From positions 1 through 36,611 of the forward strand of contig CAYREF010000017.1 in the NCBI GenBank assembly GCA_964423265.1: a stretch of 36,611 nt of DNA, in the 5' to 3' direction. Both the position numbers and the translations under genes were made by a program. This DNA is from M55B165 sp964423265 (GTDB lineage Bacteria; Actinomycetota; Humimicrobiia; Humimicrobiales; Humimicrobiaceae). Position 1 is the stretch's first letter, and every line of letters begins with the position of its first letter. Below are positions 7,704 to 15,902 of the stretch, in pieces. Below the pieces are notes generated by a model. That model was not told the origin of the DNA. It worked only from the letters and a program-made list of their open reading frames with translations, and did not search any database.

Positions 7704-8579
7704 ATGGAGGAAAATGCTGCAGAAACCAGGATCATCCCCAATAATATTGTAGAGAATTTTTTAGACAACTGGATAAGCATTTTAATTATTATTGGAATTG
7801 CAGTAATTATCATAATCATTGTTAGGTTGATTGCCAGAAGGGTAAGAAACATTTTTGAGAAAAGAATTAGCGATGATAAGTTTGAGATTAAGAAAAGGAC
7901 TTTCACATTTACTTCTGTAATTTCCAATTTAGTTATGGTAATAAGCATAATTGCAGCGCTATTAATAATAATGGAAGAATTAGGGATAAGTGTGACCCCC
8001 CTGTTGGCTGGAGCTGGTGTTGCGGGTATAGTTATTGGATTTGGGGCTCAAAGCCTGATAAAGGACTTGATAAATGGTACCTTTATTCTTTTTGAGCAGT
8101 GGTTCCAGGTAAATGATATTGTAACCATTAATGATACTTCTGGAGTAGTGGAAAAATTTAACTTAAGAACTACGGTGTTAAGGGATCTTGAAGGCATTGC
8201 CCATTATATCCCCAACGGGGAAATAAGTATTTTAAGCAACCGGACCCATGTATGGGCAAGGGCAATGGTGGAAATAGGGGTACACTACAAAGAAAATACT
8301 GACAGGGTAATAGCGGTACTTGAAGAAGTATTTGACGAACTGTTAAGCGATGAAGAATTTAAAGACGTAATCCTTGAAAGGCCCCAAATACTTGGCAAGG
8401 GCGGAGTGGACAGCCTTGGCGATTCAGCAGTAGTGTTTAAAATAATATGCAAGGTTGTGCCCCCAAACCAGTGGGATGTAGGCAGGCAGCTAAGAAAAAG
8501 GGTAAAGGATAAATTTGATGAAGTAGGAATTGAGATACCGTTCCCTTGCCGGAATGTATACATGAGAGAAGAAAAATAA
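7704..8579 (+). CDS. small-conductance mechanosensitive channel, MscS family
   Basis: A 291-residue membrane channel that should open on membrane tension to release solutes during hypo-osmotic shock. Three hydrophobic segments are visible: about residues 23-43, 68-87 and 92-120. The last is the glycine/alanine-rich pore helix with AGAGVAGIVIGFGAQSL. It is followed by the MscS beta domain (FEQWFQVNDIVTI, GVVEKFNLRTTVLRD, YIPNGEI) and a C-terminal alpha/beta domain ending in EIPFPCRNVYM. The ribosome binding site GGGAGG lies ahead of ATG 7704. It is the last gene of the NAD salvage group; a promoter region for rpsF follows. Confidence 0.93.
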   Translation: MEENAAETRIIPNNIVENFLDNWISILIIIGIAVIIIIIVRLIARRVRNIFEKRISDDKFEIKKRTFTFTSVISNLVMVISIIAALLIIMEELGISVTPLLAGAGVAGIVIGFGAQSLIKDLINGTFILFEQWFQVNDIVTINDTSGVVEKFNLRTTVLRDLEGIAHYIPNGEISILSNRTHVWARAMVEIGVHYKENTDRVIAVLEEVFDELLSDEEFKDVILERPQILGKGGVDSLGDSAVVFKIICKVVPPNQWDVGRQLRKRVKDKFDEVGIEIPFPCRNVYMREEK

Positions 8580-8587
8580 TTTATAAA

Positions 8588-8617
8588 TTGTTGATTAATA
8601 GGCTTAAATGTTATAAT
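8588..8617 (+). promoter_or_regulatory. predicted sigma-70-type promoter of the rpsF operon
   Basis: A consensus -10 TATAAT (8612-8617) is preceded by TTGTTG (8588-8593, 18-base spacer) or TTGATT (8591-8596, 15-base spacer). It lies about 110 bases upstream of rpsF, just after the mscS stop, where a promoter for the ribosomal protein and replication genes is expected. Confidence 0.6.
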
Positions 8618-8642
8618 ATCCTATGTTGTTTTTTATGAAGCC

Positions 8643-8711
8643 GTAAAATTGAATATTTTACTGTTTCTCTTGCTCTATTTTTTAAATAGGGCCTAATTAT
8701 TAAATTAGTCC
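8643..8711 (+). promoter_or_regulatory. structured rpsF leader, candidate S6:S18-binding autoregulatory element
   Basis: The transcribed leader contains three short inverted repeats: GTAAAAT/ATTTTAC (8643-8649 with 8655-8661), CTATTT/AAATAG (around 8674-8688), and GG-CTAATT with AATTAG-CC just before the ribosome binding site. CCG trinucleotides occur before the first repeat and after the last (TCCGAAGGAGG). An S6:S18-binding leader that represses rpsF operons is known in many bacteria, so position and structure fit. I could not match the published consensus in detail. Confidence 0.35.
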
Positions 8712-8728
8712 GAAGGAGGAATTTAAAG

Positions 8729-9016
8729 TTGAGAAATTATGAATTGGCGCTAGTTTTCGAACCTACATTAGAAGAAACAGAGATTGATGCTGAAATATCA
8801 AAGTTAACCTCGCTTATGGAAAAAGAAAATTGTAAAGTAGGTGATATAGATAAGTGGGGTGTAAAAAAGTTAGCCTACCCAATAAACAATAACGAGAGCG
8901 GTTATTATTCCTTCATTTATTTTTCAGGAGATGGCAAATTGTTGCCTGAGCTTGAAAGAATAAGCAAAATCAATGACAAGGTATTAAGGCATTTAATTGT
9001 AAAGAAAGAAGAATAA
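8729..9016 (+). CDS. rpsF: 30S ribosomal protein S6
   Basis: A 95-residue ribosomal protein that binds 16S rRNA together with S18 on the platform of the small subunit. The N-terminus MRNYELALVFEP, the central KWGVKKLAYPI and the YYSFIYF strand are the family signature. Translation starts at TTG 8729 behind a strong AAGGAGGAA site. It is the first gene of an operon with ssb and rpsR, the usual order. Confidence 0.96.
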   Translation: MRNYELALVFEPTLEETEIDAEISKLTSLMEKENCKVGDIDKWGVKKLAYPINNNESGYYSFIYFSGDGKLLPELERISKINDKVLRHLIVKKEE

Positions 9017-9037
9017 CTACTAAAAAAGGGGAAGTTT

Positions 9038-9478
9038 ATGGCATTTGGTGTTAACAATATAACAGTATTAGGTAATCTAACCAGGGATCCGGAACTGAGG
9101 TTTACTCCCAATGGAACTCCTGTCGCTTCATTTGGAATAGCTGTAAACAGGAGATATCAGAATAAGCAGACTAATGAATGGGTGGAAGATGCTTCATTTT
9201 TTAATATAACAACCTGGTTCAAGCTTGCAGAAAATTGTGCAGAAAGCTTAAGCAGGGGAGACAGGGTCCTTGTATCCGGAAGGCTTAACCAGAGAAGCTG
9301 GGAAGACAAGGATGGCAACAGAAGGTCATCTGTAGATATAGTTGCTAATGTGGTTGCTCCCAGCCTGGAATTTGCATCATGTAAAATTAATAAAAATGAG
9401 AAGTCAGCTTCAGCTGTAAATAATTCCAAGGATACAGAAGAAGAAGCTGACTTTACTGACGAAGACATACCGTTTTAA
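9038..9478 (+). CDS. ssb: single-stranded DNA-binding protein
   Basis: An OB-fold protein that coats single-stranded DNA in replication and repair. The N-terminal domain starts NNITVLGNLTRDPELRFTPN and includes FNITTWFKLAENCAESLSRGDRVLVSGRL. A short linker leads to the acidic C-terminal tip DFTDEDIPF, which recruits partner proteins. The length of 146 residues is typical. It sits between rpsF and rpsR as in most bacteria. The start ATG 9038 follows AAAAAAGGGGAAG. Confidence 0.96.
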   Translation: MAFGVNNITVLGNLTRDPELRFTPNGTPVASFGIAVNRRYQNKQTNEWVEDASFFNITTWFKLAENCAESLSRGDRVLVSGRLNQRSWEDKDGNRRSSVDIVANVVAPSLEFASCKINKNEKSASAVNNSKDTEEEADFTDEDIPF

Positions 9479-9506
9479 GGAAACAAAAATAAAGGGAGTG
9501 TTATAA

Positions 9507-9779
9507 TTGGGAAAAAAGAAAAGAAAAAAAGACAGAAATAGAAGAGATAGTAAAAATAGCTTTAACTTAAGGCAAAGGAAAAGATTCTGTTTCTTTTGCA
9601 AGGAAAACATAGATAATATTGATTATAAGAATATTAAATTGCTTAGAAGGCATGTTTCTGATAAAGGTAAAATAAGGCCAAAAAGGTCAACAGGAAATTG
9701 TGTACAACATCAAAGGAAAGTTGCTATAGCTGTGAAGAGAGCGAGAGAGATAGCATTGCTGCCTTATTATAGAAGATAA
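9507..9779 (+). CDS. rpsR: 30S ribosomal protein S18, zinc-binding form
   Basis: A 90-residue protein with a very basic N-terminal tail, then RKRFCFFCKENID, DYKNIKLLRRHVSDKGKI and a C-terminal RAREIALLPYYRR helix. It keeps the CxxC...CxxH residues of the zinc-binding S18 form (CFFC and NCVQH); many S18 proteins have lost them. The start is TTG 9507 behind AAAGGGAGTG. S18 pairs with S6, encoded two genes upstream. Its position before a DUF2232 membrane protein and rplI matches the Bacillota-type order. Confidence 0.95.
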   Translation: MGKKKRKKDRNRRDSKNSFNLRQRKRFCFFCKENIDNIDYKNIKLLRRHVSDKGKIRPKRSTGNCVQHQRKVAIAVKRAREIALLPYYRR

Positions 9780-9788
9780 GTTTTTAAA

Positions 9789-10757
9789 ATGCCCTTTGAT
9801 AATCTAAAAGCAGAAAAATTAAATTTATTTTTACTTGCTGTTTTTACCTTTTTATCTTTGGTTTTTGCCATATTTGTCCCCTTTTTTGGCTTTATTGGAT
9901 GGGCTCTATTGCCTGTATCAGCTACTTTACTGGTTGCTGCCAACAGAAAAAGGGATGCTATAATATGTGCAGGGTTGGGTGTTGCACTGTTTTTATTTTT
10001 TGACTATCTGTTAGCAATATTTATAGCTGCCCTTATTGTTGGCATTGCTTTTTTATATGAGAACAGTGTTAAAAAGAAAATTGAAGCAAAGAAAACAATA
10101 TCTTTAGTGCTGGGGATCTTGGTGTTCCTAGTTGCAGTTTATATATTGTTAATTTTTGTTACCGGCGGAATTAATTTTGTGGATGAATTTATAGGTAATT
10201 ATAATGATTATATAAACAATATAGAAAATGATCCTATTATAAAAAATTATGCTAGTGTCTTTGCAGGGGCTGAATTTGACCAAATATTGCAACAAACAAA
10301 GAAAATATTAAGATTTTTCCCATATATATTTCCGGGATTATTATTAGTTTTTCTTTTGATGGTAGCGATTGTTAATTATATTGCTAGTTATAAGATTTTA
10401 AAAAAATTTAGTTTTGATTTAAAATCCCTGCCAGAATTTGGTAAGTGGGATTTGTCCTGGCATTATTCATGGGGAATAATTTTAGGTATAACCCTTTTAA
10501 TTTTTCCCACGTTTATTAGAGTAAATGATATTTTGTTTTATGCATTGGGTGCTAATTTACTTATAGTGTTTGGTTTTATATATTTTATATTGGGAATATC
10601 AGTAGCGTGGGGTTTATTTGAAAAATATAACCTGCCCATGGTTTGGAGGGTTGGAATTTTTTTGATCCTAGCATTGTTTTTCGGTGTTGCCATTATAATA
10701 CCAGTAGTAGGGTTACTCGATGTATGGATTAATTTTAGAAGGCTTCAAAGAATTTAA
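9789..10757 (+). CDS. DUF2232 (YybS-like) multi-pass membrane protein
   Basis: A 322-residue, very hydrophobic protein with about eight predicted membrane helices, grouped as clusters around residues 13-60, 66-90, 102-125 and four more from residue 180 onward. A hydrophilic loop (about 130-175) lies between the two halves. The function of this family is not established. The identification rests on topology, on the C-terminal helices ending in LLDVWINFRRL, and on its place between rpsR and rplI, where Bacillus carries yybS. Unlike Bacillus, no gdpP-type c-di-AMP phosphodiesterase follows it, although disA is present elsewhere in the window. Confidence 0.7.
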   Translation: MPFDNLKAEKLNLFLLAVFTFLSLVFAIFVPFFGFIGWALLPVSATLLVAANRKRDAIICAGLGVALFLFFDYLLAIFIAALIVGIAFLYENSVKKKIEAKKTISLVLGILVFLVAVYILLIFVTGGINFVDEFIGNYNDYINNIENDPIIKNYASVFAGAEFDQILQQTKKILRFFPYIFPGLLLVFLLMVAIVNYIASYKILKKFSFDLKSLPEFGKWDLSWHYSWGIILGITLLIFPTFIRVNDILFYALGANLLIVFGFIYFILGISVAWGLFEKYNLPMVWRVGIFLILALFFGVAIIIPVVGLLDVWINFRRLQRI

Positions 10758-10787
10758 AAATGGATTATCTAACTTAGGAGGATAAAT

Positions 10788-11321
10788 TTGAAAGTAATAT
10801 TAAAACAAAGTTATGAAAATTTAGGGAATGTTGGTGAGGTAGTGGAAGTGAAAGATGGATATGCGAAAAATTATTTAATTCCAAATGATATTGCAGTAGT
10901 AGCTACCAAAGGCAATATAAAGCAAATGGAATTAGTTAAAAAATCCTTGCTGAAAATGGAGGCAAAAAATGTAGAGGAAGCAGAAAAAGTTGCAGAAGCC
11001 CTAAAAGACCTAAAGCTTGTTTTTGAGGTCAAAACCAGTGAAGAGGGAAAACTTTATGGCTCTATAACCAATAAAGACATTGCTGAAAGGATTGCAGAGG
11101 AGAGGAATGTAGAAATAGATAGGAAAAAAATTGAGCTGGGAGAACATATAAAAGAATTAGGCGAATATGATATAGAAATACAGTTATACAAAGATATTAA
11201 GAGCAATGTTAAAATAATCCTGGAAAGTGAAAACCAGGAAGAAATAAAACCTAAAGAGGAAGCAGCTGAAGAAGAAAAAGAAGAAGTAGCTGAAGCTAAA
11301 AAAGAAACAGCAGAAGAATAA
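10788..11321 (+). CDS. rplI: 50S ribosomal protein L9 with acidic C-terminal extension
   Basis: L9 binds 23S rRNA and stretches from the large subunit. The N-terminal domain is canonical: MKVILKQSYENLGNVGEVV, VKDGYAKNYLIP. A long helix links it to the C-terminal domain (KLYGSITNKDIAERI, ELGEYDIEIQLYKDI). About 25 extra residues rich in Glu, Lys and Ala follow the normal end, giving 177 residues instead of about 150. The start is TTG 10788 behind TTAGGAGGAT. The stop codon directly abuts the dnaB start, which suggests coupled translation. Confidence 0.94.
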   Translation: MKVILKQSYENLGNVGEVVEVKDGYAKNYLIPNDIAVVATKGNIKQMELVKKSLLKMEAKNVEEAEKVAEALKDLKLVFEVKTSEEGKLYGSITNKDIAERIAEERNVEIDRKKIELGEHIKELGEYDIEIQLYKDIKSNVKIILESENQEEIKPKEEAAEEEKEEVAEAKKETAEE

Positions 11322-12710
11322 ATGAATGACTTAAACAGGAGAAAAAAGTTAAGTCCGTTAGACACCAGCAAGCTGGAAAGGGTCCCGCCATATAATATTG
11401 AAGCAGAGGAATCCCTTTTGGGGTCTATGCTGGTTTCCAGGGAAGCAATAGTATCTACTGTGGAAATTGTTGTAGCTGACGCTTTTTACCGGAAGGTAAA
11501 CCAGCTTATTTTCTCTGCTATTATTGAATTATATGCAAAAGGTGAGCCTGTTGACCCTATAACTCTAGCAGATTACTTGGAGAAAAAGGGCCAGCTTGAA
11601 GAGGTTGGCGGTAAAACTTTTATCCATTCGTTAATAAGTAATATTCCACTGGCTTCTAATGCAGAATATTATGCACAGATAGTAAACCATAACTATATCC
11701 TTAGAAAATTAATATATGCTGCCACAAAAATTGCAACTATGGGCTATGAAGTACCCGATGACCTTTCAGGAGCAATAGACAAGGCCCAACAGTTAATTTT
11801 TTCCGTATACCAGGATTACAGCAAGGGTAGGAGTACTGGGAAAATGACTGCCATGAAGGATATATTATCCGAAGTGTATGAGCAGGTTGAAAATTTATAT
11901 GAAAATCATTCTGATGTAATTGGAGTTCCTACAGGGTTTATTGATTTAGACAAGAAAACTTCAGGGCTGCAGAATTCTGATTTGATAATTTTAGCCTCAA
12001 GACCAGGGATGGGGAAAACTTCATTGGCTTTAGCTATATCCAAACATGTGGCTCTAGAAGAGAAAATTCCTGTCGCCTTGTTTTCGCTGGAAATGTCAAA
12101 GCAGCAAATTGCCCAGAGATTAATATGTGCCGAGTCTAGAATTGACTTGCATAGGCTGAGGTCAGGTAATCTCAGGGACGATGAATGGCCCAAGCTTGCC
12201 CGATCTATTGAAAGGCTGGCAGAGAGCAAGTTATATATAGATGACACTGCTTTTCTTACTTCCATGGATTTAAGGTCCAGGGCCAGAATGCTGGTAAGTA
12301 CCCATGGCATCAGGTTGTTAATAGTTGATTATTTACAGCTTATGCAGTCAGGTTCTAAATATAGGGATAACCGGGTGCTGGAGATAACCGAAATTTCCCG
12401 TAATTTGAAGGGTATTGCAAAAGAATTAAATATCCCTGTTATAGCTATTTCACAGCTTTCCAGGGAAGTAGAAAAAAGAGAAAGCAAAAGGCCTGCCCTG
12501 GCAGATTTAAGGGAATCAGGGGCAATAGAACAGGATGCAGATTTAGTAATATTTATATATCGGGATGAATATTATGATGAAAACACCAAGGACCAAGGTA
12601 TTGCAGAAATTAATATTGCTAAACATAGGAATGGTCCTACAGCAAAGATAAAGCTTAACTTTTATAAGCAATATGCGCTGTTCCGTAATTTAAGTAAGGT
12701 AAAAGATTAA
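11322..12710 (+). CDS. dnaB: replicative DNA helicase DnaB
   Basis: The hexameric helicase at the replication fork. The N-terminal primase-interacting domain (PPYNIEAEESLLGSML, PVDPITLADYLEKKG) is followed by the RecA-like motor with the Walker A motif ASRPGMGKTSLALAI, ALFSLEMSKQQIAQR, Walker B region LLIVDYLQLM, and ISQLSREVEKR...LADLRESGAIEQDADLV. At 462 residues it has no intein. ATG 11322 follows the rplI stop with no gap; the AAAGAAACAG sequence inside rplI gives only a weak ribosome binding site, supporting translational coupling. Confidence 0.97.
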   Translation: MNDLNRRKKLSPLDTSKLERVPPYNIEAEESLLGSMLVSREAIVSTVEIVVADAFYRKVNQLIFSAIIELYAKGEPVDPITLADYLEKKGQLEEVGGKTFIHSLISNIPLASNAEYYAQIVNHNYILRKLIYAATKIATMGYEVPDDLSGAIDKAQQLIFSVYQDYSKGRSTGKMTAMKDILSEVYEQVENLYENHSDVIGVPTGFIDLDKKTSGLQNSDLIILASRPGMGKTSLALAISKHVALEEKIPVALFSLEMSKQQIAQRLICAESRIDLHRLRSGNLRDDEWPKLARSIERLAESKLYIDDTAFLTSMDLRSRARMLVSTHGIRLLIVDYLQLMQSGSKYRDNRVLEITEISRNLKGIAKELNIPVIAISQLSREVEKRESKRPALADLRESGAIEQDADLVIFIYRDEYYDENTKDQGIAEINIAKHRNGPTAKIKLNFYKQYALFRNLSKVKD

Positions 12711-12723
12711 CCGGGAGTAAACA

Positions 12724-14031
12724 ATGTCAAGCATAGTAATAATAGGAACCCAATGGGGTGACGAAGGAAAGGGAAGAATAACTGATCTTTTAGCAAAAAA
12801 AGTTGATTATGTAGTTAGGTTTCAGGGCGGGGATAATGCTGGACATACGGTAGTACTAAAGGATAAGGAATTCAAGTTGCATCTGATACCTTCAGGTGTT
12901 TTTTATCCAGACTGCTGCTGCATAATAGGGAATGGAGCGGTAATAAATCCTGAAGTGTTAATAGGAGAAATAGAAAACCTGGAAAAACAAGGATACAGTA
13001 CAGGCAATTTGAGAATTAGCTGCAATGCTCACCTGGTAATGCCTTATCATATTCTGCTGGACAAGGCAGGGGAGAACCGTCTGGGTAAATCAAAAATAGG
13101 TACAACCCATAAGGGGATAGGCCCTGTTTATTCAGATAAAGCAGCAAGAATAGGCATAAGGGCCCAGGACATATTGGACTTGAAAATTTTTAGAAAAAAA
13201 CTGGAAACAAATTTAAAGCTAAAGAATGCAATACTGGAAAAAATTTATGGCATGGATCCTTTGGATCTGGAAGAAGTTTTTAACAAATACAAGAGCTTTG
13301 CAGAAAAAATTGGAAAATACATAGAGGATACTTCTTTTTTAATTAATGATGCGTTGGACAAAAACCAGAAAGTACTATTTGAGGGTGCCCAGGGCACTTT
13401 ACTGGATATAGACCACGGCAGCTATCCGTTTGTGACCTCTTCTTCAACAGTTGCGGGCGGAGCTTTTAGCGGAGCTGGGGTTGGACCTGGAAGGCTGGAT
13501 GAAGTGCTAGGGGTAGTTAAGGCATACACTACTAGAGTAGGCTCAGGGCCATTTCCTGCAGAAGATAAGGGTAAAACCGGTAATTTTCTAAGGGAAAGGG
13601 GTCATGAATACGGTACCACTACTGGCAGGCCTAGAAGGTGTGGATGGTTGGATATGGTAATATTAAAATATTCGGCTATGATTAACCAATTAAATTCTAT
13701 TGCCTTAACCAAATTAGATGTGCTTACAGGATTGGAGAAAATAAATATTTGCACAAGTTACAGGTATGGGAGCAAAGTATTTACAAATCACCCCAATCAC
13801 CAGACTATACTGCATAAATGTGAGCCTATATATGAGGAAGTAGATGGGTGGAAGGAAGATATAAGCGAGGTTAAAACCTTTGAAAATCTTCCAGAAAATG
13901 CCAAAAGATACATAAAAAAAATAGAAGAGATCCTAAAGGTCCCTGTTTCCATGATTAGTGTAGGTCCCGAAAGAAGCCAAATTATAATGAGGGATGAGCA
14001 TTTAAATAAGAGGGTTTTCAATGACAGCTAA
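12724..14031 (+). CDS. purA: adenylosuccinate synthetase
   Basis: It joins IMP and aspartate with GTP to form adenylosuccinate, the first dedicated step to AMP. The N-terminal GTP-binding loop GTQWGDEGKGRITDLLA, the GDNAGHTVV and GTTHKGIGPVYSDKAAR segments, FEGAQGTLLDIDHG and TGRPRRCGWLD are all present. The length of 435 residues is typical. The gene follows dnaB by 13 bases with GGGAG before ATG 12724, and leads into purD and purE, linking replication genes with purine supply. Confidence 0.97.
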   Translation: MSSIVIIGTQWGDEGKGRITDLLAKKVDYVVRFQGGDNAGHTVVLKDKEFKLHLIPSGVFYPDCCCIIGNGAVINPEVLIGEIENLEKQGYSTGNLRISCNAHLVMPYHILLDKAGENRLGKSKIGTTHKGIGPVYSDKAARIGIRAQDILDLKIFRKKLETNLKLKNAILEKIYGMDPLDLEEVFNKYKSFAEKIGKYIEDTSFLINDALDKNQKVLFEGAQGTLLDIDHGSYPFVTSSSTVAGGAFSGAGVGPGRLDEVLGVVKAYTTRVGSGPFPAEDKGKTGNFLRERGHEYGTTTGRPRRCGWLDMVILKYSAMINQLNSIALTKLDVLTGLEKINICTSYRYGSKVFTNHPNHQTILHKCEPIYEEVDGWKEDISEVKTFENLPENAKRYIKKIEEILKVPVSMISVGPERSQIIMRDEHLNKRVFNDS

Positions 14032-14061
14032 ACAATTATTATATAATTTAAGGAAAGCATT

Positions 14062-15348
14062 ATGAAAATATTGGTGATAGGAGGCGGTGGGCGCGAGCAT
14101 TGCCTGGCATGGAAAATTTCCAACAGCAAACTAGTAGATAAAGTATATGTGGCTCCTGGCAATCCGGGGATGGAAGATGTTGCAAAATGTGTAGATATTG
14201 GCAGCAGTGATTTTGGAAAGCTCTCTGATTTTGCAGTAAAGAACTCTATAGACTTGACCGTAGTGGGTCCGGAAGCTCCCTTGGTTGAAGGGATTGTAGA
14301 TCATTTCAAAAAGAAAGGCCTAAAGATTTTTGGCCCTGACAGGAAAGCGGCAATGGTTGAAGGCAGCAAAGCCTTTACTAAAATATTAACCCAGAAATAT
14401 GGGATCCCTGCTGCTGGTGGCAAAATTTTTAGCGAAGATGAATATGGTAGAGCAAAAAAATATTTAGAAGAATTGCCGGAGGGAGAATTCCCGAAGGTTT
14501 TAAAAGCTGATGGCCTAGCTGCAGGAAAGGGTGTGCTTATAGCTGGTACAAAAGAGGAAGCCCTTTCAAGTCTGGATACTATCGTAGTTGAAAAAAGATT
14601 TGGAGAAGCAGGAAATAAATTAATAATAGAGGAATTCCTTAGAGGTTTTGAAGTATCAATTCTTTGCCTATGCGATGGTAGCAATATCCTGCCTATGGAT
14701 TTAGCCCAGGATTATAAGCGAATATATGATGGAGATAAGGGTAAAAACACGGGTGGCATGGGAAGCTATAGCCCGGTTACAATGGTTAACGGAGAAATTT
14801 ATGAAAAAATATTAGATAAAATTATTTATCCTACTTATAAAGGGTTGAAAAATGAAGGCATTGAGTATAAGGGTATCCTTTATGGAGGGTTGATGATCTC
14901 GGATGGCAACCCTTATTTGTTGGAATACAATTGCAGATTTGGCGATCCTGAAACCCAGGCAGTCTTGCCGAGACTGAATGATGACCTTGTGCCCTTATTG
15001 ATGGATTGTGCCAATGGCAGCTTAGCCAGCCAAAAATTGAGTTGGGGTCAGGATAAAAGTATTTGCGTTATAATGGCTTCTAAGGGTTATCCTGAAAGTT
15101 CATCAAAGGGGGATATAATTTATGGTCTTGATAAGCTAGACAATAATAAATGCTTATTGTTCCATGCCGGTACTAAGAAAGTTAATGAAGCTTTTGCTAC
15201 TAATGGAGGAAGGGTATTGGGCTTGGTTGCAAAGGGGCCGACTTTCAGGGAAGCCAGGAAATTATTATATTCTGAAATTGGCAATATTAAATTTGAGGGA
15301 AGTCAGTACAGAAAAGACATAGCAAAAAGAGTAGAGGAGGAAAAGTGA
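14062..15348 (+). CDS. purD: phosphoribosylamine-glycine ligase (GARS)
   Basis: It makes glycinamide ribonucleotide from phosphoribosylamine, glycine and ATP, step two of de novo purine synthesis. The N-terminus MKILVIGGGGREHCLAWK, VGPEAPLVEGI, the ATP-grasp core KADGLAAGKGV, DYKRIYDGDKGKNTGGMG and EYNCRFGDPETQ are diagnostic. It is a stand-alone, 428-residue PurD and is not fused to PurM or PurN. The ribosome binding site AAGGAAAG precedes ATG 14062. The stop overlaps the purE start. Confidence 0.97.
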   Translation: MKILVIGGGGREHCLAWKISNSKLVDKVYVAPGNPGMEDVAKCVDIGSSDFGKLSDFAVKNSIDLTVVGPEAPLVEGIVDHFKKKGLKIFGPDRKAAMVEGSKAFTKILTQKYGIPAAGGKIFSEDEYGRAKKYLEELPEGEFPKVLKADGLAAGKGVLIAGTKEEALSSLDTIVVEKRFGEAGNKLIIEEFLRGFEVSILCLCDGSNILPMDLAQDYKRIYDGDKGKNTGGMGSYSPVTMVNGEIYEKILDKIIYPTYKGLKNEGIEYKGILYGGLMISDGNPYLLEYNCRFGDPETQAVLPRLNDDLVPLLMDCANGSLASQKLSWGQDKSICVIMASKGYPESSSKGDIIYGLDKLDNNKCLLFHAGTKKVNEAFATNGGRVLGLVAKGPTFREARKLLYSEIGNIKFEGSQYRKDIAKRVEEEK

Positions 15349-15806
15349 ATAATTCTAAAAATAAAGTCGCAGTTATTATGGGTAGCACTTCGGATGAGGA
15401 AGTTATGAAAAAGGCCATAAATGTTTTAAAAAAATTTGGAATAGAGTATGAGATGCACATACTTTCTGCACACAGAATGCCCAACAAAACAGCAGAATTT
15501 GCAAAAAATGTGCAACAGATGGGGTTTTCTGTAATAATAGCAGGAGCAGGCAAAGCCGCCCACCTACCGGGTGTAATTGCCTCACATACCGTGTTGCCTG
15601 TTATAGGAGTTCCCATAAGGACTTCTGATTTAGGCGGTCTTGATTCATTGCTTTCAATAGTTCAAATGCCATCTGGAGTTCCTGTGGCCAGTGTAGCTAT
15701 CAATGGTGCTAAAAATGCGGCTCTTTTGGCTGTTCAGCTACTTTCATTGAAAGATAACGGGTTAAGAAAAAAATTTGTAGAATACAAGAAAGGTTTGGAA
15801 GACTAA
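15345..15806 (+). CDS. purE: N5-carboxyaminoimidazole ribonucleotide mutase (class I PurE)
   Basis: It rearranges N5-CAIR to CAIR in purine synthesis. The 153-residue protein has GSTSDEEVMKKA, SAHRMPNKTAEFA, AGAGKAAHLPGVIA and IGVPIRT, the substrate-binding loops of the class I family. Translation starts at GTG 15345 inside a 4-base GTGA overlap with the purD stop, behind GAGGAGGAAAA, so the two are translationally coupled. The partner PurK is not in the window. A likely terminator follows. Confidence 0.96.
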   Translation: MNNSKNKVAVIMGSTSDEEVMKKAINVLKKFGIEYEMHILSAHRMPNKTAEFAKNVQQMGFSVIIAGAGKAAHLPGVIASHTVLPVIGVPIRTSDLGGLDSLLSIVQMPSGVPVASVAINGAKNAALLAVQLLSLKDNGLRKKFVEYKKGLED

Positions 15807-15858
15807 ATTTATTAAAAAAATATTAAAATTTTAATAAATGATTAAAATTTCTTTTTTT
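15807..15858 (+). terminator. candidate intrinsic terminator after purE
   Basis: An 11-bp inverted repeat (ATTTATTAAAA at 15807-15817, TTTTAATAAAT at 15829-15839) is followed by a run of eight T at about 15852-15859. The stem has no G-C pair, so its strength is doubtful, but it sits directly after the purE stop and before a separately transcribed gene. Confidence 0.45.
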
Positions 15859-15874
15859 TCTGCTATTATTTTTT

Positions 15875-15890
15875 TGAAATTATAATTTCA
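15875..15890. promoter_or_regulatory. perfect 16-bp palindrome overlapping a -10-like hexamer before pstB
   Basis: TGAAATTATAATTTCA reads the same on both strands. It contains TATAAT at 15881-15886 and ends 12 bases before the pstB start, next to the GCAGGG ribosome binding site. It could be an operator for a dimeric repressor or a small hairpin masking the site; the AT content makes chance a real alternative. Confidence 0.4.
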
Positions 15891-15902
15891 GCAGGGAATT
15901 TC

